This document shows positions 23,632 to 34,212 of a stretch of 64,000 nucleotides of DNA, one piece after another. Both the position numbers and the translations under genes were made by a program. The DNA is from Stromatinia cepivora. Taxonomy: Eukaryota > Ascomycota > Leotiomycetes > Helotiales > Sclerotiniaceae. The DNA lies in assembly GCA_014898415.1 (NCBI GenBank), contig RCTD01000009.1:62001-126000 (forward strand), in the 5' to 3' direction. The first letter of the stretch is position 1. Every line of letters begins with the position of its first letter. The notes under the pieces were generated by a model. The model saw only the letters and a list, made by a program, of their open reading frames with translations. It searched no databases and was not told the origin of the DNA.

Positions 23632-24255
23632 AACCCGTTAAATTGTTTGATCTTATCATCAGGCTTCCATTTCGGTCCTTGTTGAATTTTCATTCCATTT
23701 CAATCTTGATCATAAACAGAAGTTATTAAGATAACAACTTTAATACTTCCATCAAAACTCAATTCACATCACGTTATTTTACAACACCATTTTTAACCAC
23801 CATCAACTTCTTCACAGACCTCAATCAAGCTCTCCTTTTTTGGCCGCATAAATGTCTTATTTACTTCCCTCTTTCCGATTGTACTTTATGCACTTTCAAA
23901 GATTCCATTTTGTTGCTGAAGTCTTTTTGGGATGTGTTCAGATGACAACTTCAGGTGGAGATGCGGAGAACCCTGTCCATCGAGTGTTACAGCCTTGTGT
24001 AGTGTGCAGTTTGATAGGTATATACGTAAAACAAGAAGGGTTTATGGGAACTAGGTTGGGAAGGTAATTTCGAGGAGAGTATGAGAACGAGAGTGATTAT
24101 ATGACGGTAGTGTACTCTGTTGCATTTCTGAAATGTGCTAGGTTTTAGTTATCATCGCATCTAACCAGGAGTGTCGGCATTGTTCAACAATTCTATTCAA
24201 ATAATCATCATTCTGAATTAAAACCGCTGATACCTTACTTAATCACTCACTCGTC
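23632..24255. other. Intergenic between divergent GNAT and amidohydrolase genes
   Basis: 624 bases. It should hold both promoters. The open frame at 23852-24067 has no motif or splice support and I do not annotate it. Confidence 0.45.
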
Positions 24256-25779
24256 ATGGGAACCTCATCAACAAACCCTCGAAACCTAACCCCCATCGCC
24301 TCCCTAAACTTCCACCCTTCTCTTCTGCCCGCACCCTACTCAATCCTCGGAACCTCATCCGCCTCCAAACTTCTCTTTCTTAATGTCAGCATTCTTGACT
24401 CCACCGGCCGAGACCCATATCCTGGCGATGTACTAGTAGAAGGCGAACGAATCCGCTTCATAGGTTTTCTTCCAAACCGAGAAGAAATCCTCAGGGAATC
24501 ATTACGCGAGGACTCGAAAGTACGAGTATTCCAAGGGAGAGGTCGGACATTGATGAGTGGATTGGGAGATGCTCATACACATCTCACGTGGAACGGAGGG
24601 GATTTAAATGCGCTTGGGGAAATGGGGATGGCGGAACATACGCTGCTCACGGCGAAGAGTGCGAAGAGCTATCTTGATTCGGGGTATACGATGTACGTCT
24701 TGATTTTACTTTTACCACAAATTAAAGTTTCTCAATGTTTATTGACACAATACAAAGGTGTTTTGGGGCCGCCTCCGCGAAAGATCGTCTAGATGTCGTC
24801 ATCCGCGATATGATCAACGCAGGTGATATTCCCGGTCCTCGATACTTGGCTAATGGCATGGAGATAGCGAAGAGAGATGGGGATTTAGTGCCGGAAATTA
24901 CAGCGTATGCAGATGGTCATGAGGAGATGAGAGATGTCATTAGACGTCATGTTAGTCTTGGGGTTGATCAGATTAAGTTAAGTATGAGTGGTGAAGAGGT
25001 CAATTACCCACCCATCTAACTTTGATTCTTACAGCTAATAGCCTATTTCAGATCACGGAAAAGAGATCAGCACAAGACTGTTACTTCTCCGACGTAGAAA
25101 CAGCAGCTTGTGTCGATGAAGCACATAATCTCGGTCGGCGACTCTGTGCCCATGCACGAGCTTGCGATTCCGTTAAAATGTGCGTGAAACATGGCATCGA
25201 TGTGATTTTCCACGCCTCGTTTATCGACCAAGAAGGAATGAATATGCTTGAAGCGAAAAAGGATAGACATGTTGTCGCCCCTGGAATTAACTGGCTGGTT
25301 GCGACTTGTAAGTCTTTCGTTGAATCTCGCTGCATTAACTCATGTTGATAGTCTCCATAGTAAACGAAGCATCCGAATTCGGATACACGCACGAAAAAGC
25401 CGCACAAGTAGGGTATCAAAAAGAGCTCGATGCTGCCATCCGCGGCCTTCGAGAAATGCATAGACGAGGTATTGTGGTTCTTCCAGGAGGAGATTATGGA
25501 TTTGCGTGGACACCTCACGGAACCCACGCACGAGATCTCGCTCATTTCGTAAACTTACTCGGGTTTACTCCCATGGAAGCTATCTTAGCTGCCACTGCAG
25601 GAGTGGCCAAGCTTTTCATGAGAGAAGATGAATTAGGGAAGATTCAAGAAGGATTTTATGCGGATTGTATCCTGGTGGATGGAAATCCGTTGGAGGATAT
25701 TTCGATATTGCAGGACCATGAGAGGTTGAATGTTATTGTTATTAATGGGAGGGTGCATAAAGCGGAGGAAAACGAATAG
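24256..25779 (+). CDS. Amidohydrolase family protein (imidazolonepropionase/prolidase-like)
   Basis: This is a metal-dependent hydrolase of the amidohydrolase superfamily. Four exons, 24256..24692, 24758..24998, 25052..25307 and 25352..25779, give 453 residues; all junctions keep frame. The N-terminal beta-sandwich strand LLFLNVSILDSTGRDPYPGD is followed by the metal-binding DAHTHLTW (about residue 109). Then come IKLSMSGEE with the likely bridging carboxy-Lys, CAHARAC and IFHASF with His ligands, and GGDYG with the catalytic Asp. The C-terminal part (LGKIQEGFYADCILVDGNPL) closes the sandwich as in the family. Probably cytoplasmic. The substrate, perhaps a cyclic amide or dipeptide, cannot be assigned. 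The three introns are 44-65 bases. Confidence 0.9.
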
Positions 25780-26496
25780 ATCTTAGTATAAACAAGGTTG
25801 TTACATCTTCTTTAAATGTTTATTTGGTTTGACAACTCGACAATCCTGATTCTTGTAAGTGATCTGTTCTAAATACGGAATATAGGGGCTGGGAGGAGAA
25901 CTTCTCTTGCAGAAATGAATAGACAGGAAAAGCTGCAACAAAGACTGGAGGTCAAAACGAACTCCAAAGGGAATTCATTACAAGCAAGTTTATTGAATAT
26001 ACTTTCGTTAACCTTTTGATACTCACTTCCGAGTTCTAATCACGCGCCCACGGCACCAAGCAACGCACATCTCCAGCTTTAGATCCCCCGCAAGAAAAAA
26101 TAAACTAAATCACAACATCAACAACTTGCAAACCCACCAATCTACATCTCAAAATATCCACAAATTGAGGGCCTCGTCAAAGTGGCCAAACAAATCATCT
26201 GTTCAACCATCTTGGTTTGACAAGGCGCCGATATTTCGGGTCTCTTTCTGTGGCCTTGAGCTAGAATCTGTCGCGTGGTAAAAGAGTGTGCAATATCACG
26301 CAAGCCAGGAATATGGAGGTACGTTTTGCTGACTTAATGATAGATTCATAATTAACCGTCGGAAGACTTCGTTCTCATACCCATTCACTACGACATCACT
26401 TTTGGAACAGTCGCAATTGATAACACATCTGCCGAACATCCCGCTACTTTCCTTCCAACACTGCACTTCTCTTCCTCAAGGGCCATTGACCCTAAA
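25780..26496. other. Intergenic, upstream of BTB gene 1
   Basis: 717 bases without a supported gene; it includes the 3' region of the amidohydrolase and the promoter of the BTB gene. Confidence 0.5.
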
Positions 26497-27728
26497 ATGG
26501 CTGCTTCTCCACCCTCCGTTTTCACCATTGATCCTGATGGAGATCTGGTACTGCTCCTTGATCCTATACCATCTGATTTCTCCAAATCGGACGAGTCCTC
26601 CACTTCGGAACCTCAGATCGACCTCCCCGCCACAAGCATTTTTGGTCCTCCGATAGTCAGGGTTTCTGACGAAACAAAGCTCAAGCCGACTCAGCCGTAT
26701 AAATATCACCTCTTGGTCTCTTCAAAACATATGTCACTTGCCTCACCAGTCTTCAAAGCGATGTTGACAGGAGGCTTTCAGGAGGCTGTTGAACTCAGAG
26801 AGAAAGGCAGAACCGAGATAGGGCTTCCAGACGATGATGCAGACGTGATGATCATACTAGCTAATGTCATACATGGCCGCTTCAAATTGGTCCCGAAGAC
26901 ACTTTATCTGGGTTCCCTTACGCGAATGGCAATCTTAGTCGACAAATATCAGTGCTATGAGTCGGTGGATTTTCTACGCAATGTCTGGACCACCGGCTTC
27001 CAAACACATAGATGGAGTCGGAATTGGTATAATACTGCTCGCTGGATCTGTGTGGCATGGGTATTTGAGCTATATGCTGAATTTAAGGAAGCAACGGAAA
27101 GCGTGATCAGAGACAGTAACACAGGAATCGCTGTAATGCTCAAGCGTCATAAATTGGATTTGCCTATCCCACAAGAAGTTATCAGTAAAATTGTATCTAT
27201 CCGCTTATGGAAGCGTTTGGATTGCTAACAAATATTCAAAACAAGGTGGATGAAAAGCGTCAAAATACCATCGACCAAACTATCCAGATTCTAAGTGATA
27301 TGATATCGAATTATCAGGGCTCGACATTGATGTGCCCTACCACTACTGCTCCAGCTTCAATATCACAATCTAATTCAACTACTATTAAGCCATCTTTATC
27401 GCATATGGCTCGATTTTCTAACTCAGTATCTATAGCATCTCACAGACAAGATTGCGATTCCATGGTCCTCGGGTCCCTCATAAAAAGTGCCACATCAAAG
27501 GGGCTGTTTCCGCTTCCACAAGCTCCTTTGCACAATTCGTTGAGTTTTTATACTATCAAGAGTAAACTCGAGGCATTGGAAGTTACGACTGGTTGTAACA
27601 TGGTGTTGCAAGACACTTCTTATCATCATGATATCTGGAGACAACTCAGACTAAGGGTAGCAATTATAGATGCGGAGATATCCGGTTTGAACCTTGCAGA
27701 TTTCAAGAAGGCTCCCAGAAGTACATAG
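26497..27728 (+). CDS. BTB/POZ-domain protein, tandem copy 1
   Basis: Two exons, 26497..27192 and 27246..27728, give 392 residues. The 53-base intron has donor GTATCT, branch TTGCTAACA and acceptor AAG. The N-terminus FTIDPDGDLVLLLDP is typical of a fungal BTB group. The BTB core is YHLLVSSKHMSLASPVFKAM, then LPDDDADVMIILANVIHGRF and LTRMAILVDKYQC. The rest is helical with no named domain (ICVAWVFELYAEFKEATE, and DCDSMVLGSL near the C-terminus). BTB proteins of this type often serve as protein-protein adaptors, but no Cul3 evidence is available here. A paralogue follows about 1.2 kb downstream on the same strand, with an intron at the equivalent place. Confidence 0.87.
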
Positions 27729-28424
27729 CTGCCTCTTTTGTTTTCTTGTTACCTTTTCCGGACCCTGGGCTGAGTTCAACTTTCCAAAGTCCGAAGAGCT
27801 ATAAACTTCTAGCAATGGTTCGACTATTTGAAAGGATTTGATTTTCAAATGAATCCAAGTATTTGAAAAGTTGCATTGCTGACTCAAAGTCCTGAATTCT
27901 GGAGACTTCTATTTAGGGCTATCCAAATAAGTCCCTTAACCGCAACTTATACTTGCACATTTGAGTGGGTGTACAAAATGAACCAATATGTAGAAGGGAG
28001 AATAGGCGAGATAGAGGACACAAATGACAGGTATTTTGTTAATAAAAACATTACAAATTATTTACAACTATTATCCAATGTACAAGAATTGGAATGTGTG
28101 AATTAAAAAGTTGAAATGAGTATTGGCCACATTAAAATATGGCGGTATAACTTGATATTGCAGCTATTTCTCTTGATATGTACTGGCGGTATTGCCAGAA
28201 GTGTCTCTTCTTCCATTGACCGGGTTGAAGGCCATTCTGCCTAACGCCTTGTCTTATAACTTACTCTTTATGGTAATTATCTATTTGGCAACTTTCCACA
28301 TTTAACTTAGTTCCGTAGGTACCTATTTCAATGAATCCAAAATTATAACTCTCCAATTCCATGCACTAGCCGTAGCTAGCTGAGTACGCGGGCGTACAAA
28401 GCTCGCTAAATCCAGCCTTGTAGG

Positions 28425-28487
28425 ACCTTAGCCTTTCAGGAACCTTAGCCTTTCAGGAACCTTAGCCTTTCAGGAACCTTAGCCTTC
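28425..28487. repeat. 17-base tandem repeat, three full copies and one partial
   Basis: The unit accttagcctttcagga occurs three times exactly and then once in part, about 470 bases before the second BTB start codon. Confidence 0.9.
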
Positions 28488-28542
28488 CATCAATTGGTCA
28501 TCTTATGCACAAACAAACGCTTCCACTGACAATAAAAACAAA

Positions 28543-28555
28543 AAACACACACAAG

Positions 28556-28600
<45 letters not shown>
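28543..28600. repeat. (AC)n/(AG)n compound microsatellite
   Basis: A run of AC dinucleotides passes into about 17 AG dinucleotides. Such a tract is likely polymorphic. Confidence 0.95.
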
Positions 28601-28602
<2 letters not shown>

Positions 28603-28955
28603 TGATCTGAAAATATCGACGCAGGTACTCTATCTGGATCAAGACTCTCTCATTTTCGACTCAGGTTCGCCTTGTCTCGAAGAATGCCTGTAGTGCTCTT
28701 TGCGGTTTTAAGGTGTATCTCGCGCAAGAGCGCCGTTTGCGACATTTTTGTCCAGTTTCCATCACAAAGTATATCACTTGAAATTCCAAAATATAGCATG
28801 AAACTCTGCTCACCTAACTCTTAAAGCTGTTTGATCCCCTGGCATCTCCACCTCATTTTTACAACACTCCTTGGTACACGACCACCAAGATACCTTCATA
28901 TTACCTCCGTTATTTCAGGAAATCTCCATCTCAGATTTGATGTATCAATGCTACG

Positions 28956-30130
28956 ATGGCAATGTCAGGCGCAAACGTTATTGTGGATCCTGATGGAGAT
29001 TTGATTCTTCTTCTAAATCCAACCAAACCAGATTCATCAAAGTCCACCAGCTGTTCGTCACCAGGTACTGGTGCCATCGGTACCGTAAATGATGATGTTT
29101 CTGACTCGACCGATGTAGAAATGACACGATCACTTGAATACCAAATATCGGAGGACGAATCGACCCTGGTCTACAATGATCGCATACTGATATCTTCGAA
29201 GCATATGCCTCTCGCATCTCCGGTGTTTAAAGTGATGCTTCAGGGTGGCTTCCGAGAGAGTATTGAATTGAAGACGACGGGAAAACTCGAAGTCCCTCTC
29301 CCGGATGATGATCCCGCTGCGATGAAGATATTGATCAATATTATTCATGGTCGTATGAACTCAGTTCCGTTGAAGATCGAGCTGGAGGTATTCACGCAGA
29401 TGGCGATTTTGCGGATAAATACCAGTGTCCAGAAGCCGTACAACCATTCCCTTCCATTTGGAAAAATGAATTGTCAACTGAGTGGAACACTTCGCCTACT
29501 AACATTGCGTGTTGGTTACGCATAGCCTGGCATTTCGAATTGGATGAGGAGTTCCTTCAAGCTACGCAGTTGATACAAGCAGAATGTACTTGTAGTCTTG
29601 AGACGACAATGTCCACAACAAAATCCAACCTACCTATTCCGAAACTTGTAGCTGGTAAGTTTCCTCAGCATCCAATACTGCATCGGGGGACTTTACTAAC
29701 ATATCAAGATGAACTGGTGTCATATCGGATAGGAGGAATCAGAAAAGCCAGCCAGGTTCTCAAGGCCACCATAACTAAGTATCAGGGCCCCGGTTTAAAA
29801 TATTGCCTTTCTCCGAAGCTTCCAGGGGGTGGTGATTATTATGGAAATTGGATGTTGCTGGAGTACACTGATGTCGATTCTTACAGAAAGGATTGCGACT
29901 CGATGGTGCTTGGGACTCTAACGAAGAGTGCGATTGCAAATAAGTTGTATCCTCTTCCAGAGTCACCATACACTTCATGGTCGCTGCAATCTTTCATTGC
30001 CAAAGCCCAACTCCTTGAAGCCACTGCACTATGTGAGAAGGTGGCGAGGCAATATACGCCCCCACATCGCGTCACCGAGCAGCTCAGAACATCCGCCCGT
30101 GATATCCGTGATATCGTCAACCAGCTTTAA
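28956..30130 (+). pseudogene. BTB/POZ-domain protein, tandem copy 2, with one frameshift
   Basis: This paralogue of the upstream BTB gene has the same plan: NVIVDPDGDLILLLNPTKP, then the BTB core ILISSKHMPLASPVFKVM, LPDDDPAAMKILINIIHGRM and EVFTQMAIL. Right after MAIL (about 29409-29414) the frame shifts by one base. The other frame resumes with DKYQCPEAVQPF, matching DKYQCYESVDF of copy 1, and goes on to TNIACWLRIAWHFEL. A 54-base intron (29655..29708, GTAAGT, branch TTTACTAACA, acceptor CAAG) lies where copy 1 has its own. The gene ends at DIRDIVNQL. One missing base explains everything, so this is a young pseudogene or an assembly error. About 375 residues if intact. Confidence 0.78.
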
Positions 30131-33100
30131 CTTTGGCAGTCTGTAAGGAGCTCGTTAAAAAGACCTGACAGGAGGGCTGCTCAGATCTAACACAACCTTT
30201 GACACCGTACGCCGTACTAGTAGTTGTGTCTCTCCTGTGATGGCTTTGTCGGTATCGGCCTTCGTCTTCCAACAATCATGACGCTTGTGTTAGCCAGCAA
30301 ACTATCAAGCCATAAATCAGACATAGCCAAGCATACTTTTGTATTTAATGCATGAAAAGCTCTTAGTGGCTTCTTATTCTTATATCGCTACACTTTGATT
30401 CACAAGTCACTTCAGACCTCAAAGCCTTCTCGTCTTGTTAGGCCTTTGCACCCAGCTTTGCTTGCAGTGATATCCAAGCTCTTCATGGGGAATTGCTACC
30501 ATGGACCAGACATGTTGAGTGGAATTTGCGAGCGTAGTGGTTGGTGAATAACAGCGGCAGTGGCTAGATAATATTACGCTAACGAAGAAGACATATGCTA
30601 CTTGACTACATTCTTGACTGAGAAAAGAAGGATCCATCTAACCTGGGTCATGGTTCATTTACTATTAGTGCTGTGTTTTTAATGCTGTGAGGATTGCAAT
30701 TCCACAAGTTCGACTTGGTGACTTGGGTCACGTTAATAACATGCCTGATATGCACTGTGTGTCTAACGAGACACATTTCTGGTCAAACTGAAGAAATAAT
30801 GCAGCGTTTTGCGTCACAGAACCGACTCTTGGGTGCCACACAAAGATATCGGTACGTTTTCTTTGACACCGATTGAAAGCGTTGTACCATACGCCAGTTA
30901 TTTGTTGCACGCTCCAAAAACATGGTTTCTGGTCCTACAAGATTTCCGTGAGATAAAAATCGAGAGCCTAAAACGGAAACACTGTATCGAGTTGGTACTA
31001 CCTTTAGATGTTGTATTTGGCGAGGTGGTTTCCAATAGTGTCGGACTTTTGAGTATAGTCAAGCCTGCTTAAGCACATCTACTGATGCTCCCGCAGGGCA
31101 TTCAAAGATTCCATGGATCGTCACAGCCCATCACAAATCGCAACTACTTCTCCGAAGAGAGGAGAAAATTTTGTGAATGATGAATGCCATGTCAATGTCC
31201 GACAATACTTCACAGCGTTTACCCACTGTGTCTTACAGATCTGAAACGTGATCTCTTAGGTCGAAGTCATCGACCGAATTAATAATAGTGAGCTTATACA
31301 GGACTTCGAATCACTTTACTGGAAGGAAACTTGAGGCTTTGTAACGAGAACTGCCAGCATTCGAACCAAGTCAAATTTCCACAGTTGCCATCAATATAGG
31401 GAAAAGTCTATTTTGGAACTTCAATGTTCAACACCCTTCAATTGGTTCTGTATGCATCATTCAGGATTTGAAACAGATTGGCCGAATGAGGAACGCAAAT
31501 GGCCCTACTCACGGAACGCCTTTTGCAGCATCGCAGCCACTTAATCATTTGGTAAATAACAGGGGTTTTTTTCCCTACGAAAACCTCTTCCATAAATGTC
31601 CGACTACTTCTAGAACATTAAAGGTCGACCTATCCATTACTACAAGGTTGGGGCGGCCAACAGAAAGCGATTTAGACTAAGCGTCGTCAGATATCGAAAG
31701 AGGCACACTTGGCCCAGCATGGTGGGTTGCACAGGAAAGGACTTGTTCGAAATAATGCTTTATTCTTCGATAGATGAGTAGCATGTGACGGTTCACAAAG
31801 AATGAGGCCAGAAAACTTTTGTTATTGCGTCTGGTTTGAAATTATTGGACGATCGTATTCTATTCCTTCGTATACTATACATTCAATACCTTAATGTTCT
31901 GGGATTAACTACTCCAGATGTATGGTAAAACGATTACTTCACGTCCAGTAGACATACTCATAGCAATGCCCAGTGCAGAAAGCCAATTCGGGAAATACTT
32001 AATCCCCGTAGTATGTAGTCAGGCGCCAATAACGAAGCCATAGAACCCTCATAAATTTGAACATGAGCTGGCGATATCATAATACGAAGAAGATCTTCTT
32101 CATACTAACGCCACCATATACATTCGAAACCAATAACTATTCAAAGGGGCACTCGGCTGAAGTGCCTATACTCAGCCGCCGTTACACGCTAAGTGTCGGT
32201 TCGGCATAATGAACGCGGCTCACAACTATGTACCGGGTATACCCTCCAAGTTTAAGTTACATACATTGCGAATTTTTCCGAATTAATCACATTTCCCCAC
32301 AATGTCTAGGCGGGGAAGCTTTGTTGGATTTTAAGAGGCCCAAAATTCAATACTCACTGATAATCACCCCGCGTTTCGCCAAAGTTTAGTCCCAACCCTG
32401 TCACGGGAGGAAACAGAAACCGACCGGGTATCTGCTGCTCGTAAGTCTTGATTAGGAAGTTTTCTCGGCTATCAAGAAGGAGAACGTGATATTCAAAGCC
32501 TTGGGATTTTCGAATGGTTTTTCCGGCCGTTGGGCGCTTGAAGAAAAAATTCTTGGAGGCTGGATCATCGGCGAGGACGAGGCGTAAGCTTCAAGAACGA
32601 GTATGTCATGCTTAACACGCCTCAGTATGATGTGCAGCCAGGGAGCAGCCGTGGGCCGCGATAATCAGCTGAAATTCGATCATTTTATGTGTTTTTGGTT
32701 GCTCCTGCTGCTGCAACTGCAGGTTGTAAATTCGCCGAATTACTGCAGGAAGGCTGCAACGTCCTTGAGATGATTGGGCTTGGCTTACCTATACCAGGGT
32801 CCCGGATTATCCAAAAAAGGTGTTGGATGGACATCATGTATTGCATAAAATGCAGAGTCTTCGGAGATGACTAGAGATGGGATGCACTTTTAACGCACCA
32901 TCATTGGATCTGGGCCGTTTCTTGGAAGTATTTGAGCTGTGGTAAGTAAGCGGGCAAGCCTTCTTGGAGTCCGAAACTTCTGGCGCAGTCAAAGTTTGGA
33001 GACGAGAACTCCACGAAGAGGATTTCTGACACGTGTTAAGAGAATTTTTCCAGCTCCTGAGCTTAAGCTTGAGTTTAGTGGTCCATAGTGGTTCGTGATG

Positions 33101-34212
33101 TGTGTTGATCCATCGTTGTGTTGCCCCTTTTCCTGCAGTGATCTTCTTAAAAAAAATGTACAAGGTAATATCTTTGTGATGAAAGAGAAGTACCTTTTTA
33201 TATGAGGAGATGCAATGTAAAGGTATTTGCAATCGCCAAATTGATATTCCGGAAGAATAATCCTAGCCATCCTTACTCACCACCATTCTTGTCGCTGTAC
33301 GTGCTCTCGACGTGTCATAATTGGCCAAGCTTAGCACAAGCATCGTGTGGGGAAAGTCGGGGGAAACTGGGATCGTGGAGGCGGGAAAAGATCAGATGAA
33401 AATTGACAGGTCTAAAATAATCTTCGATCCTCAAACAAAAGTAGAAGATCATCAATCCTCGTGCCCAACAGACCTTCAAGAACTTCATTCTAAATTCTAA
33501 ATAATCTCCTAAGAAATCCAATTGTCAATCTGACATCTAATAACTCAAGCATATGATTTTTCAAAAGACCCAATTGAGTATCTGACAAGACTTTCCCCAT
33601 TTAATTTCCCTGCCAATGCAGGAAGAGGTTTGGAACTTGGAGAAATTTCCAAGCACAAGATCCAGTAAAAAGGAAATCAGCTCATTTTCCTCGTGAGGGA
33701 TCTGCATATACATATATGCTGTGGCCAAAATACTTACAAGCCCCACGGTTGCATCAACGACGTATTATCGACGCCAGGGAGCTTTCCACATCCTACCACT
33801 ACAGCGTCGTAGATATAATATTGCGATATACCCAATATATCAAGGATTTTGGCCAAAAGAAGGTTGCTGCCGTCAGCTAATGTCAGAATTCTTCCGAAGA
33901 CGACGTCGGCGCCTCAACCGTGACCGTTGGTTTGCCAGAATTTTACGAATTGAAGTCCACCGGAATCGCTGCCGCTCCTCCCGAGTCGTTGAACATCCTA
34001 CCGTCGACTCACGCACGAGCAAATATCAGCTCAGGGGCCAAGAAGATACTAATAGAGGGCCAAGAAGATACTATTATCGACGTATTTTTGTCATATTTCA
34101 TATTGAGCTGAAATCGCTACAATCGATTCGCAAAATTATTCCAGATCCCAATCCAATCCAATTCTATTGAGGTGGGTTGGATATTGTCCTTTGGACATCG
34201 GTACCCATCTTC
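30131..34212. other. Gene-poor region, 4.1 kb
   Basis: No gene can be supported. Frames are short and break often on both strands, and I see no TIR pair, LTR or reverse-transcriptase remnant. One segment (33900-34110, listed in findings) reads like a coding fragment without start or splice logic. The final 200 bases are likely promoter of the Zn2Cys6 gene. Confidence 0.5.

Larger units (their letters stand above)
27729..28955. other. Intergenic between the two BTB genes
   Basis: 1.2 kb with no gene. It contains a 17-base tandem repeat and an AC/AG microsatellite (both listed), close to the promoter of the second BTB gene. Confidence 0.55.

Noticed and set aside
23852..24067. Small plus-strand gene before the amidohydrolase
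   Set aside because: 71 codons with no motif, no splice evidence and low-complexity hydrophobic start; it lies in a divergent promoter region.
28425..28487. CRISPR-like repeat array
   Set aside because: The units are directly adjacent without spacers and the genome is fungal; it is a minisatellite.
30567..30575. taatattac, the nonanucleotide of circular Rep-encoding ssDNA virus origins
   Set aside because: A 9-mer is expected by chance at this scale; there is no flanking stem and no Rep-like coding sequence nearby.
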